Shown piece by piece: positions 1 to 7,525 of a stretch of 64,000 nt of DNA. Origin of the DNA: Floricoccus tropicus (lineage in GTDB: Bacteria; Bacillota; Bacilli; Lactobacillales; Streptococcaceae); the NCBI RefSeq assembly GCF_001832905.1, contig NZ_MKIR01000012.1:62001-126000 (forward strand), written 5' to 3'. Position 1 is the stretch's first letter; each line of letters starts with the position of its first letter. The notes below the pieces were generated by a model, which worked only from the letters and a program-made list of their open reading frames with translations, made no database searches and had not been told where the DNA came from. A program made the translations under genes and the position numbers.

Positions 1-236
1 TCCTTTTATTTTTTTGAATTTTATTAGTATCTAATAAAAGATTGTTCTCAAACACACATTAATATCTATAAACTTATAAAAATATTTTAATTCCGTTAAT
101 CTGTAACCGTTTACATAAGTTGATAAAAAAATATGTTTTTAATCAAAAACATTTTTATTGTAGCGCTACACCTCCAAACTTTTTTTATTATTTTTCCTTA
201 ACTATAATATAAAGCTTACTGTTACCACAAGGTCAA
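1..236 (-). promoter_or_regulatory. Promoter and structured 5' leader of a minus-strand gene starting left of the window
   Basis: Read on the minus strand, TTGACC (231-236) and TATATT (206-211) are separated by exactly 19 bp (212-230), the elongated spacer typical of MerR-activated promoters. ACCTT and AAGCT half-sites flank the spacer. Downstream lie a perfect 12-bp palindrome TGTAGCGCTACA (159-170), a hairpin with arms ATGTTTTT/AAAAACAT (133-152) and a cre-like site TGTAACCGTTTACA (102-115). A Shine-Dalgarno-like AAAAGGA sits at 1-7, so the gene start should lie just outside. The elements are seen directly; their regulators are inferred. Confidence 0.5.
102..115. promoter_or_regulatory. cre-like catabolite control site
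   Basis: TGTAACCGTTTACA fits the CcpA operator pattern TGWAANCGNTNWCA at every position. It lies in the leader of the off-window gene, downstream of its apparent promoter, a position where CcpA would repress. CcpA itself is not in the window, so the assignment is by consensus only. Confidence 0.5.
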
Positions 237-256
237 GCAAAATTTAATAATAGCTT

Positions 257-285
257 CAAAAAAACTCTTCAAAAATTGAAGAGTT
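257..285 (-). terminator. Rho-independent terminator of the alcohol dehydrogenase gene
   Basis: A 10-bp perfect stem (263-272 with 276-285, loop of three A) is followed on the minus strand by a run of T. It lies just after the stop codon of the dehydrogenase gene. Confidence 0.8.
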
Positions 286-292
286 ATAAAAA

Positions 293-1444
293 TTAAAATT
301 TATATGCTTTTTCTAATATTTCAATATATCCTTTTTTAGTTAACTCTTTAGCATTATCCGCTGTTAAATCGTTGATCAGTGCTTTCTCAGCAAGTGAATC
401 AAAATCATCTTGACCAAATTTGTCTAGTTTTTCTAAATTAGGGAAATTAAATTGCTTTGTAAATTCTCTTAATACTTTAAGACCTTCTTCAGCAACTTGA
501 GAACTATTTTTTCCATCTGGATCAACACCTAGTGCAACTGCGATATCAGCATATCTTTCAATTTCAGCGTCTAGGCTATATTCAATTACTGGAGTTAACA
601 GTAACGCATTTAATAAACCATGTGGTAAATCATATTTTGCTCCTATTGTTTCAGACATTGCATGAACTGCACCTACATTAGAATTAATAAAAGCCATACC
701 TGCCATTGAAGAGGCTATAAGCATTTTTTCTCTTGCTTCAATATTTGTTGGATTAGTAAAAGCTATTGGTAAATACTTTTTAACTAACTTAATTGCAGAC
801 AATGCAAGACTATCTGAAATAGGATTGTGTACTTTAACTGTATAAGCTTCTATTGCATGGGTCATCACATCCATACCAGGACCTGCAGTAGCACTTTGAG
901 GTAAAGTAATAGTTAGTTCTGGGTCTAATATTGCAATCGTTGGTATAAGGTTAATTGAGTCAAACATTGCCATTTTAAAGTGTCTATCAGTGTCATCAAG
1001 TACTGCACAGAAAGTAACCTCAGCTCCAGTGCCAGCGGTAGTAGGAATGCAAATATTTGCAAGCATTGGTTTATCAAGATCAGTAAAATCCCAGTCAGAA
1101 CACTTCCCACCATTGCTAACAAGTGCAGCTATTGCTTTTGCTTCATCTAAGGCAGAACCACCACCTAGGCCAATTATAATATCAATACCCTGCTCTTTGG
1201 CAATTTCTGCCCCCTCTTCACAATCATAATCCCTAGGATTTGGTTGAACTTTTGTATATGTAAAACTTGAAATTTCTTCTTTCTTTAGGCAATCAATAAT
1301 GAAATCAATAGTTTTAGAATCCTTAAAAAATGGATCAGATACAATTAAAGCTTTGGTTGCACCTAAAGATTTAGCTTGTGTTCCAACTTCTCCTAAAGAT
1401 CCCGCACCGGAAATAATACGGGTTTGATGATTAAAATTAAACAT
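293..1444 (-). CDS. Iron-containing (group III) alcohol dehydrogenase
   Basis: NAD(P)-dependent metal alcohol dehydrogenase of the FucO/DhaT/1,3-propanediol dehydrogenase fold, 383 aa, close to the family norm. The nucleotide-binding GGGS lies at residues 94-97 and TTAGTG at 135-140. Metal ligands by family alignment are Asp202, His206, His271 and His285 (PHG). The His usually found four residues after His271 is Glu here (HAMSE). I chose the ATG at 1444 because a strong AAAGGAG precedes it; the frame stays open up to 1543, but that extension has no family counterpart and runs through the promoter. It is divergent from a MerR regulator and its promoter is MerR-type, so it is probably induced by that regulator, for example by aldehyde or electrophile stress. 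The substrate is not known. Confidence 0.9.
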   Translation of the reverse strand: MFNFNHQTRIISGAGSLGEVGTQAKSLGATKALIVSDPFFKDSKTIDFIIDCLKKEEISSFTYTKVQPNPRDYDCEEGAEIAKEQGIDIIIGLGGGSALDEAKAIAALVSNGGKCSDWDFTDLDKPMLANICIPTTAGTGAEVTFCAVLDDTDRHFKMAMFDSINLIPTIAILDPELTITLPQSATAGPGMDVMTHAIEAYTVKVHNPISDSLALSAIKLVKKYLPIAFTNPTNIEAREKMLIASSMAGMAFINSNVGAVHAMSETIGAKYDLPHGLLNALLLTPVIEYSLDAEIERYADIAVALGVDPDGKNSSQVAEEGLKVLREFTKQFNFPNLEKLDKFGQDDFDSLAEKALINDLTADNAKELTKKGYIEILEKAYKF

Positions 1445-1475
1445 AGTTTTTCTCCTTTTATTATTATATAATAAT

Positions 1476-1506
1476 ATTATAAACTCTACTGTAACAATAG
1501 AGTCAA
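1476..1506 (-). promoter_or_regulatory. MerR-type promoter of the alcohol dehydrogenase gene
   Basis: On the minus strand the -35 TTGACT (1501-1506) and -10 TATAAT (1476-1481) are separated by 19 bp rather than 17. The spacer carries the inverted repeat ACTCTA (1483-1488) / TAGAGT (1498-1503). This is the classic layout of a MerR-family activated promoter, and the adjacent divergent gene encodes a MerR protein. Confidence 0.8.
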
Positions 1507-1541
1507 TAATCAATATTGTTGTATTATAAGAAGAGGAAATC

Positions 1542-2354
1542 ATGGAAGAAAAACTTTATTCAATCGGAGAATTTTCTAAAATAAATTCTGTAAAAAGGCA
1601 AACTTTATTGTGGTATGATAAAATTGATCTTTTCAAACCAGTTAAAATAACAGAAAATGGATATAGATATTATTCTCAAGAACAATTAGAACTTTTTATT
1701 GTAATTAGAAACCTTAAAGACTTAGGAATACCTTTAGAACAGATCAAAGATATTATTAATACTCGTACACCTGAAGAAATGATATTAATATTTGAAAAAC
1801 AAATCGAAAACATTGACATAACAATAAATAAACTTTCTCGTCTAAAGGATTCTCTTTGTAATTGGAATCAAATGATTAAAAAAATCGAATCATTGCCCTT
1901 TAACACTGTATTTATTGAATATCAGGAAGAAGAAAGGTTGTACGTAACTAATAATCTTTCATATCTATCTGATGAAGAGCGGATGTTAGAAATGACAAAA
2001 ATCAATAGATATAGATCTCAATCCTCACAGTTAGCAGAAAACCTTGGTGGAATTGTTACACATAATAATTTTTTGAATAACAAAACAGTCTATGATTTTT
2101 ACTATTTACCTGCTCTTGAAGGTGAACATAATTATATAAAATCTTCTGGATACTATCTTTCTACTTATTCAAAAGGTAATTATACTGAAACCTACAAAAT
2201 ATATGATAAGTTAAAACAATATGCTTTGGATAACAATTTGTTTCTTTCCAATAAAACATACGAACAAAGTCAAGTTGGCGAACTAGTATCTGCCAGTGTA
2301 GATAGATATGTCAATAAAATCTCAATTAAAATAATTGAAAAACCTTGCCAATAA
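1542..2354 (+). CDS. MerR family transcriptional regulator with GyrI-like effector domain
   Basis: 270 aa. The N-terminal winged helix (about residues 5-75: YSIGEFSKI, then the conserved LLWYDKIDLFKP and YRYYS segments) is typical MerR. A dimerisation helix follows at about 80-115. The C-terminal half (about 120-270) has the length and pattern of a BmrR/BltR GyrI-like ligand pocket. ATG at 1542 follows an AAGAGGAA ribosome site. It is divergent from the alcohol dehydrogenase gene, whose promoter has a 19-bp spacer with a dyad, so the likely job is to twist and activate that promoter on binding an effector. No Cys-rich metal or redox motif is seen in the linker, which argues against a metal sensor. 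Confidence 0.88.
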   Translation: MEEKLYSIGEFSKINSVKRQTLLWYDKIDLFKPVKITENGYRYYSQEQLELFIVIRNLKDLGIPLEQIKDIINTRTPEEMILIFEKQIENIDITINKLSRLKDSLCNWNQMIKKIESLPFNTVFIEYQEEERLYVTNNLSYLSDEERMLEMTKINRYRSQSSQLAENLGGIVTHNNFLNNKTVYDFYYLPALEGEHNYIKSSGYYLSTYSKGNYTETYKIYDKLKQYALDNNLFLSNKTYEQSQVGELVSASVDRYVNKISIKIIEKPCQ

Positions 2355-2365
2355 CTTGCAAGTTA

Positions 2366-2396
2366 AAAGCCGTGATTAAAAAATCACAGCTTTTTT
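2366..2396 (+). terminator. Terminator of the MerR regulator gene
   Basis: AAGCCGTGATT pairs with AATCACAGCTT (one G-U pair), followed by TTTTTT. It overlaps the last codons of the convergent small gene at 2395. Confidence 0.8.
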
Positions 2397-2544
2397 AATA
2401 CCCTCTATTTGTAATTGCTTGATATAGATAGTAAATAACACCTAGTATAACACCCCATTTTATCAAGAAAAATGCACTTGATAAAAATATTTTAAGAACA
2501 AATAGTGCAATTATCGCTAAAATTATCGTTTTTATTAAATTCAT
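2395..2544 (-). CDS. Small membrane protein, 49 aa, unknown function
   Basis: The ATG at 2544 is preceded by a GAGGG ribosome site about 6 nt upstream. The reading frame gives a 49-residue, almost wholly hydrophobic protein (begins MNLIKTIILAIIALFVLK, ends TNRGY). Two possible membrane segments lie at about residues 4-26 and 31-42. The extended -10 TGATATAAT upstream and the convergent terminator fit a single expressed gene. No family recognised. It could be a membrane-active small protein or toxin-like peptide, but nothing in the sequence decides this. Confidence 0.55.
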   Translation of the reverse strand: MNLIKTIILAIIALFVLKIFLSSAFFLIKWGVILGVIYYLYQAITNRGY

Positions 2545-2568
2545 ATTTTTTCCCTCATTAATTAACTG

Positions 2569-2604
2569 AACATCATCTGATGTTTTGTTGAATTAATTAT
2601 ATCA
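2569..2604 (-). promoter_or_regulatory. Extended -10 promoter and inverted repeat of the 49-aa gene
   Basis: On the minus strand TATAAT (2596-2601) carries the TG extension. AACATCA-TC-TGATGTT (2569-2584), a perfect inverted repeat, lies between it and the start codon and could be an operator or a leader hairpin. No good -35 is seen. Confidence 0.45.
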
Positions 2605-2647
2605 TAGCTACATTTTCTTTTTATGGGTCTTGAGGTTGATTTTTCAA

Positions 2648-2829
2648 AGAGGCTGACTCAAAAGTCCTCTGAACAAATTTTATAAAAAACAAACACGAAC
2701 TATATTTGGGATATCTGCTAAATTCCCTTATATAATTCGTGTTTTTCGTATATATTTCAACAAAGTTTGGATTATTGTTATTTGAATTTATTTATAAATT
2801 TCTGCATAATTCTTTTTGGGTCAGCCTCT
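2648..2829. mobile_element. MITE-like element with inverted terminal repeats, about 182 bp
   Basis: The ends AGAGGCTGACTCAAAA (from 2648) and TTTTGGGTCAGCCTCT (to 2829) are near-perfect inverted repeats of about 16 bp. Inside, a second inverted repeat (ACACGAA near 2693 and TTCGTGT near 2740) would fold the core. No transposase reading frame is present. It sits 8 bp beyond the sucrose phosphorylase stop codon and may act as that gene's 3' end. This looks like a non-autonomous transposon remnant; the parent IS family is not identified. Confidence 0.6.
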
Positions 2830-2837
2830 ACTATCTA

Positions 2838-4292
2838 TTATTGTTCAAAAATTACTCTGTCATTTTCCTTAATGACAAAGTCTTTTGTAGCAAGGTTTGC
2901 TTCAAGTGTTGCTGAAACTGTTCCGTCTGTATTTGTACGAGTTACAACGATTTCACTTTCACTTGGTGTTTCTACTTCAATCTTACCTTCTAAATCAAAA
3001 GCATCAGACTGATTACGGAAACGAAGTAATTCAAATAGATTTTGGACCACTGCACGTTCTACTTCTTGGTCAATTTCTTCAAGTGAATAGTAATGACGGT
3101 TAATGTTACGTCCTTCTTTTGTCCCTTCAAGAAGTTCAATATCATTTTTACCAGCTAAAAGCCCAACATAATAAACTTGGGGAATACCAGGTGCGAATAC
3201 TTGTACAGCTCTTGCAAGTAAGTAAGCACGGTCATTATCTCCTAACGCTGAATAATATGTACTATTGATTTGATAAATATCTAGGTTGTTATAATTTGCT
3301 GAAGAATAAGTCTTCTTAACATTTGCTCCCACCTTATATAATTCCTCTGAAGCGTAATCAAGCTCTTCATCTGTAAGCAAATCACGCGCATCTACTACTC
3401 CAATACCATCATGGGTATCAAGCGTAGTAAATTGTTTCATTGGAGCTGTTTTTAACCAATGAGCAAGACGATTAGATTTACCTGAATATAGCGAATAAAG
3501 ATTAATCATTGGAAGCGCAAAATCATAAACAAAGTAATCATGTTCAGATATCTTCATTGGAATTGAATAGTGCTCATGGATTTCAGGAAGAATTTCAGCT
3601 TGGTAAGGTGCCAAGATTTCTCTAACTTCATCAAGAGTTTCCCAAATATCAGGTTCAACAAAGAAACAATTTGTATCTGCTTTTTTAACTGCATAGGCAA
3701 AGGCATCCAGTCTAATCAAGCTTGCCCCGTGTTTAACCATATCCACAAGAGTATCCTTGATAAATTCTTTTGCTACTTGGCTGTTCACGTCGATATCAAT
3801 TTGTTCTTCCCCAAAAGTGTTCCAAAGGTTTTCAACACTTCCGTCAGCAAATTCAATCTCTTGGATTGGAGCCTTGTCTTTACGCTTGTAGATCAAATCA
3901 ACGTCTTCTTGAGTAGGACGGTTTTCACCAACTTTTTCCCAGAACTTTTCCCAACGAATGAAGAAATCTTTGTACTTAGAGTCGTCCTTCTTCTCCTTGA
4001 AGTCTTGATACATATGCGATTGGCGCGAAACATGATTAATCATGAAGTCGAACATAAGATAGTAATCTTCTGCAAGTTTTTCAACATCAGACCAGTCCCC
4101 GAAAGCTTCATCAACGACAGTATAGTCGCTTGGCGCAAAACCGCGATCCCCAGTTGACGGAAAGAACGGAAGTAAGTGCACACCACCAACAACACCCTTC
4201 ATGTGATCAGTCAAAACCTTGTTCAAGTCCTTAAGATTATCCCCCATGCTGTCACTGTAAGTAATCAACATAGCTTCATTTTTAATAGCCAT
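2838..4292 (-). CDS. gtfA: Sucrose phosphorylase (GH13 subfamily 18)
   Basis: Cytoplasmic enzyme that splits sucrose with phosphate to glucose 1-phosphate and fructose. 484 aa, the normal family length. GH13 motifs: FDFMINHVS near 81-89, nucleophile Asp196 in IRLDAFAYA, acid/base Glu237 in LPEIHEH, and transition-state Asp295 in DTHDGIG. The start is ATG at 4292 with AGAGGA upstream. A close relative acting on sucrose 6'-phosphate or glucosylglycerate cannot be excluded without loop comparison. The upstream neighbour is an esterase/ROK-kinase fusion, so the pair may serve use of a sugar or glycoside, but a bidirectional terminator lies between them. No sugar transporter is adjacent. Confidence 0.9.
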   Translation of the reverse strand: MAIKNEAMLITYSDSMGDNLKDLNKVLTDHMKGVVGGVHLLPFFPSTGDRGFAPSDYTVVDEAFGDWSDVEKLAEDYYLMFDFMINHVSRQSHMYQDFKEKKDDSKYKDFFIRWEKFWEKVGENRPTQEDVDLIYKRKDKAPIQEIEFADGSVENLWNTFGEEQIDIDVNSQVAKEFIKDTLVDMVKHGASLIRLDAFAYAVKKADTNCFFVEPDIWETLDEVREILAPYQAEILPEIHEHYSIPMKISEHDYFVYDFALPMINLYSLYSGKSNRLAHWLKTAPMKQFTTLDTHDGIGVVDARDLLTDEELDYASEELYKVGANVKKTYSSANYNNLDIYQINSTYYSALGDNDRAYLLARAVQVFAPGIPQVYYVGLLAGKNDIELLEGTKEGRNINRHYYSLEEIDQEVERAVVQNLFELLRFRNQSDAFDLEGKIEVETPSESEIVVTRTNTDGTVSATLEANLATKDFVIKENDRVIFEQ

Positions 4293-4413
4293 AAAATCCT
4301 CTTTCTCTCATAGTTAATTTTTTCACTAGTTACATTATAACTTATTATTCTAAAATTTCTAGGGATATTTCAAATTAATTTAAAATATTCAGTAAATTTA
4401 TTATAAAAATATT

Positions 4414-4462
4414 AAAAACCTGAGCCCTACTTCTATCAGAAAAGGGGAATACTCAGGTTTTT
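4414..4462 (-). terminator. Bidirectional terminator downstream of the esterase-ROK gene
   Basis: AAAAACCTGAG (4414-4424) pairs with CTCAGGTTTTT (4452-4462) around a GC-rich loop region. A and T runs on the outer sides allow termination on either strand. It separates the fusion gene from sucrose phosphorylase. Confidence 0.75.
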
Positions 4463-4518
4463 GACATCAATAAAAATTGAACTTAATTCAATGATACAAA
4501 TTTAGACAAGAAAGAAAT

Positions 4519-6315
4519 TTATAAACTCCTAGCATCTATTTCAATAAACAACTGATAAAGAGCACCAAGTAGATTTGATGAATTATGGAACTTGCACTCT
4601 TCGATTGCAATTGGTTGGAATGTTTTTTCTAGTAATCCATGCTCCTGCCTTAATTTATAGTATTCTTCTTTGATTGTTTGCGTAACTATTTTTTGGTTAC
4701 TGATTCCACCACCTATGACTATTTTTTCAAGGTCTAAGGTCACTTGAAGATTATTAATCAGACTTGCAATATCTCGGCAGTAGGCAGTAAACAATTCATC
4801 CAGTTCTTTTGACTCATGATTTACAATAGCATAAAATATTGTTTGGTAATCATACTTTGATACACCTAAAATATCACTTGCTCTCTTCATAAAGACAACT
4901 GCTGAGGCTTGATTATCAAATAACTGTGAATCATGTCTATTAGGATTTCGTATTAAGTAACTCACTTCTCCAGCTTGATAATTTGGACCTTGAAGCAACT
5001 GATTATTTACAATAAGACCACATCCAACATCTGAGCCGAGAACAATCGCTGCCCCATTTTCAATATCCTTAAGATTTCCAATCCACCACTCCGCAAGTGC
5101 TGCTGCCTTACCATCATTTATGGTAACAAAAGGAAGTTCCGTAAATGATGAAACCCATTCTTTCATTGAAAAATCATAGAGATATGGAATAGCTCCAGCA
5201 GTATGGATATATCCATTTCTTGAATTAATCTTACCTGGAATACTCATGGCAATACCTTTAATAATATCAGACTTTTCCTCAATCTCACTTTGAAGCATGG
5301 CTTGCAGTTCTTCCAAAGATTCAGGAGTCTCTCTTTTCCATATCTCAACTAGATTACCAGAACCATTAATTAACCCAAATTTAACAGATGAACCACCAAT
5401 ATCAATACTCAAATAGTCCATATTTGATTTATGGATTGTCGTATCAATAAATGATCTAAAAAATCTTATCTCATCATCATTGCACTCGCTTGCTACCACG
5501 CGCTTTTGGTCAACGTGAAAAACATGACCCAAATAAGAGTTATCCTTATTCTTATATAGCTTATATTTGGAGACAACACCTTTCGATTCCAACAATTCGG
5601 CAAATGGCTTAGCTAAGTCCTTCAAAAAGTCATGAGAGGAAGTTGCCACGAAAGATGGAGGAAATTCAGAAGTAATAAATTCTTCAACAGGGAAGTCTTT
5701 TTTGATAATTTCCTTGATATCTGCCCCAAAATAGTAGGTAAAATCATGGTCAGCAGGTTGCCCCTCATCTACAAAATATAAACCACAGTTGAGAGCCATC
5801 GCCTTGATTTTCACCTTAGCAGCCTCGAAGGAGAACCCTTTTGCATATTCAGGATTGGTAACTATGGTCGCATACTGCTCCGCCAGTTGTGCTCCCGCGC
5901 TATCGCCCACGACAAAAAGATTATCCATGTCGATATTGTAATTTTGATTATTGTCCAGAAGCCAATTCATCATGCTATTGATGTCTTCAAGCGGTGCAGG
6001 ATACTTAGTTTCTGGTGCCAAACGGTAATTGAAATTGATGACCGTGAAGCCCTGACTAGCTAGGTGCATAGAGTAAAAAAGATAAATCTCTTTACTGCCG
6101 TAAAAGTAACCCCCACCGTGAATATTGACGATGGTCGGTAAAGGATGATGAGTCCCTTTGGGATAATAAATATCAAACTTATTCTCTTTACCGTGAGGAC
6201 CATATGACAGATTCTTTATTTTTTTAATTGTATAAGGCTCTTTGAGGCCTTTATCACGCTCAGTATCATGTTTGAGCATTATCTCTCGTTCTTGAGGTAT
6301 TTCTTCTAATCTCAT
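4519..6315 (-). CDS. Fusion protein: alpha/beta-hydrolase esterase and ROK-family sugar kinase
   Basis: 598 aa in one uninterrupted frame. Residues 1-297 are an HSL-type carboxylesterase: oxyanion HGGG at 66-69, nucleophile Ser139 in GDSAG, likely Asp229 (SSHDF) and a C-terminal His near 264-267. Residues 299-598 are a ROK kinase: phosphate-binding DIGGSS at 305-310, catalytic-type Asp in INDGKAAAL and GGGIS near the C-terminus. The zinc-binding CxCGxxGC of classical ROK glucokinases is absent, as in BglK-like members. The codon for Met299 (5421) would start a stand-alone kinase, but no ribosome site precedes it, so a true fusion is likely. Plausible role: deacylate a sugar ester or glycoside, then phosphorylate the sugar. 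The promoter has an extended -10 and an overlapping cre-like site. Substrate unknown. Confidence 0.85.
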   Translation of the reverse strand: MRLEEIPQEREIMLKHDTERDKGLKEPYTIKKIKNLSYGPHGKENKFDIYYPKGTHHPLPTIVNIHGGGYFYGSKEIYLFYSMHLASQGFTVINFNYRLAPETKYPAPLEDINSMMNWLLDNNQNYNIDMDNLFVVGDSAGAQLAEQYATIVTNPEYAKGFSFEAAKVKIKAMALNCGLYFVDEGQPADHDFTYYFGADIKEIIKKDFPVEEFITSEFPPSFVATSSHDFLKDLAKPFAELLESKGVVSKYKLYKNKDNSYLGHVFHVDQKRVVASECNDDEIRFFRSFIDTTIHKSNMDYLSIDIGGSSVKFGLINGSGNLVEIWKRETPESLEELQAMLQSEIEEKSDIIKGIAMSIPGKINSRNGYIHTAGAIPYLYDFSMKEWVSSFTELPFVTINDGKAAALAEWWIGNLKDIENGAAIVLGSDVGCGLIVNNQLLQGPNYQAGEVSYLIRNPNRHDSQLFDNQASAVVFMKRASDILGVSKYDYQTIFYAIVNHESKELDELFTAYCRDIASLINNLQVTLDLEKIVIGGGISNQKIVTQTIKEEYYKLRQEHGLLEKTFQPIAIEECKFHNSSNLLGALYQLFIEIDARSL

Positions 6316-6348
6316 AAATGTAACCTAATTTCTATTTTTCCTAAATTG

Positions 6349-6386
6349 ATTATAGCAAAAATTCTGAATTTATAAAAACGGTTACA
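6349..6386 (-). promoter_or_regulatory. Promoter of the esterase-ROK gene with overlapping cre-like site
   Basis: On the minus strand TATAAT (6349-6354) carries the extended -10 TGC. The site read TAAAAACGGTTACA on the plus strand (6373-6386) differs from the cre consensus at one position and covers the -35 region. A CcpA repressor would block polymerase here, fitting a sugar-use gene. Confidence 0.55.
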
Positions 6387-6402
6387 TTGTTAATTTGTGA
6401 AA

Positions 6403-6426
6403 AAAGACCGTCAATTGACGATCTTT
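6403..6426 (-). terminator. Terminator of trhO
   Basis: AAAGACCGTCAATTGACGATCTTT is a near-perfect palindrome with one mismatched pair, flanked by an A run that reads as T on the minus strand. It lies just past the trhO stop codon. Confidence 0.7.
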
Positions 6427-6430
6427 GAAC

Positions 6431-7444
6431 TTAAGCACGTTTTTTAGTAAAGAAATCTTTATCTTTCATACGTTCTTGGATTAATTTGTTTAGCTCTTCT
6501 TTTGGAAGGTGCATTTCTGTTTGACATTGTTCTGAACAACATCCTTCAAATTTTTCATCACACTCTGGACATTGGATGAATAGTCTGTGACAAGCTGGAT
6601 TATGACAATTTTTATGGTCATCATTTACTTTACCACATTGGTGACAGTGAGAAAGCACATCATCAGTAATTCTTTCACCCATGCGCTCATCGAATACGAA
6701 ATTTTTCCCGATGAATTCTAAAGGTAAACCTTCTTCTTCAGCCTTACGAGCATATTCAATAATACCACCTTCAACGTGATAGACATTTTCGAAACCTTCA
6801 TGTTTCATGTAAGCACTAGCTTTTTCACAACGAATTCCACCAGTACAATACATTACAATATTTTTGTCCTTAGAGTCTTGAAGCATATCAACAGCCATCG
6901 GTAATTGCTCACGGAAGGTAGTTGACGGAACTTCTAAAGCATCCTTAAAGTGACCTACTTCATACTCGTAATGGTTACGCATGTCTACAAAGATAGTGTC
7001 TTCACGACCCATCATTTCGTTAACTTCAGCTGCTTTAAGGTAAGCACCAACGTCTGAAGGATCAAAAGTTGGATCATCAATACCGTCTGCAACAACCTTA
7101 TCACGAACCTTCATACGAAGAACCCAGAAAGATTTGCCGTCGTCATCAATAGCATAGTTTAAACGAATACCATCAAGAGCTGGATCAGCTGCATAGATTG
7201 TTTCCTTAAGAGCTTCAACATTTGAAGTTGGAACACTAATCTGAGCATTGATACCTTCAGTCGCGATGTAAACACGCCCGAAAACACCTAGGTCAACAAA
7301 CTTTTGGTAAAGCTCATCACGAAATGCTTGAGCATCAGGGATATTGAAGTATTTGTAAAAAGAAATCGTTGTGCGTGGCTCAGTCTCAGCCATCAAACGC
7401 TCTTTTAATTCTTTGTTTGAGATTTTATTATGTAAATTTTCCAT
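6431..7444 (-). CDS. trhO: tRNA uridine 5-hydroxylase, rhodanese type (UPF0176)
   Basis: Oxygen-dependent hydroxylation of U34 of certain tRNAs to 5-hydroxyuridine. 337 aa: N-terminal acylphosphatase-like domain (about 25-115), a rhodanese domain (about 140-240) with the catalytic loop CTGGIRC at Cys200-Cys206, and a Cys-rich C-terminal tail (CHQC, NCHNPAC, CPEC, CCSEQC) that probably binds zinc. The start [10 protein letters not shown] lines up, from memory, with the start of the E. coli YceA/TrhO protein; the sequence is closer to that enterobacterial form than to the shorter streptococcal UPF0176 paralogue. The -10 box ends 7 nt before the ATG, and no ribosome site is seen, so the mRNA is probably leaderless. 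Confidence 0.92.
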   Translation of the reverse strand: MENLHNKISNKELKERLMAETEPRTTISFYKYFNIPDAQAFRDELYQKFVDLGVFGRVYIATEGINAQISVPTSNVEALKETIYAADPALDGIRLNYAIDDDGKSFWVLRMKVRDKVVADGIDDPTFDPSDVGAYLKAAEVNEMMGREDTIFVDMRNHYEYEVGHFKDALEVPSTTFREQLPMAVDMLQDSKDKNIVMYCTGGIRCEKASAYMKHEGFENVYHVEGGIIEYARKAEEEGLPLEFIGKNFVFDERMGERITDDVLSHCHQCGKVNDDHKNCHNPACHRLFIQCPECDEKFEGCCSEQCQTEMHLPKEELNKLIQERMKDKDFFTKKRA

Positions 7445-7451
7445 AACAAAT

Positions 7452-7460
7452 ATTATACCA
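7452..7460 (-). promoter_or_regulatory. Extended -10 of trhO, predicting a leaderless mRNA
   Basis: TATAAT (7452-7457) with the extension TGG lies 7 nt upstream of the trhO ATG, so transcription should begin at or next to the A of the start codon. No Shine-Dalgarno can fit. Confidence 0.65.
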
Positions 7461-7525
7461 GAAGTTTGTGAAAATTAGGATTGATTTGATTGTGAAAAAT
7501 ATAATTAATTATTCTTTATATCAAA

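Noticed and set aside
1445-1543. N-terminal extension of the alcohol dehydrogenase to 1543
   Set aside because: It would run through the MerR-type promoter, is unlike the family, and the ATG at 1444 has a strong ribosome site.
3570-4157. 195-codon plus-strand frame opposite sucrose phosphorylase
   Set aside because: Antisense to conserved catalytic codons, Phe- and Asn-rich composition, no ribosome site or promoter.
5421-5421. Separate ROK kinase gene starting at the internal ATG
   Set aside because: No ribosome site lies upstream and the esterase frame continues without a stop; an internal start remains possible but unsupported.
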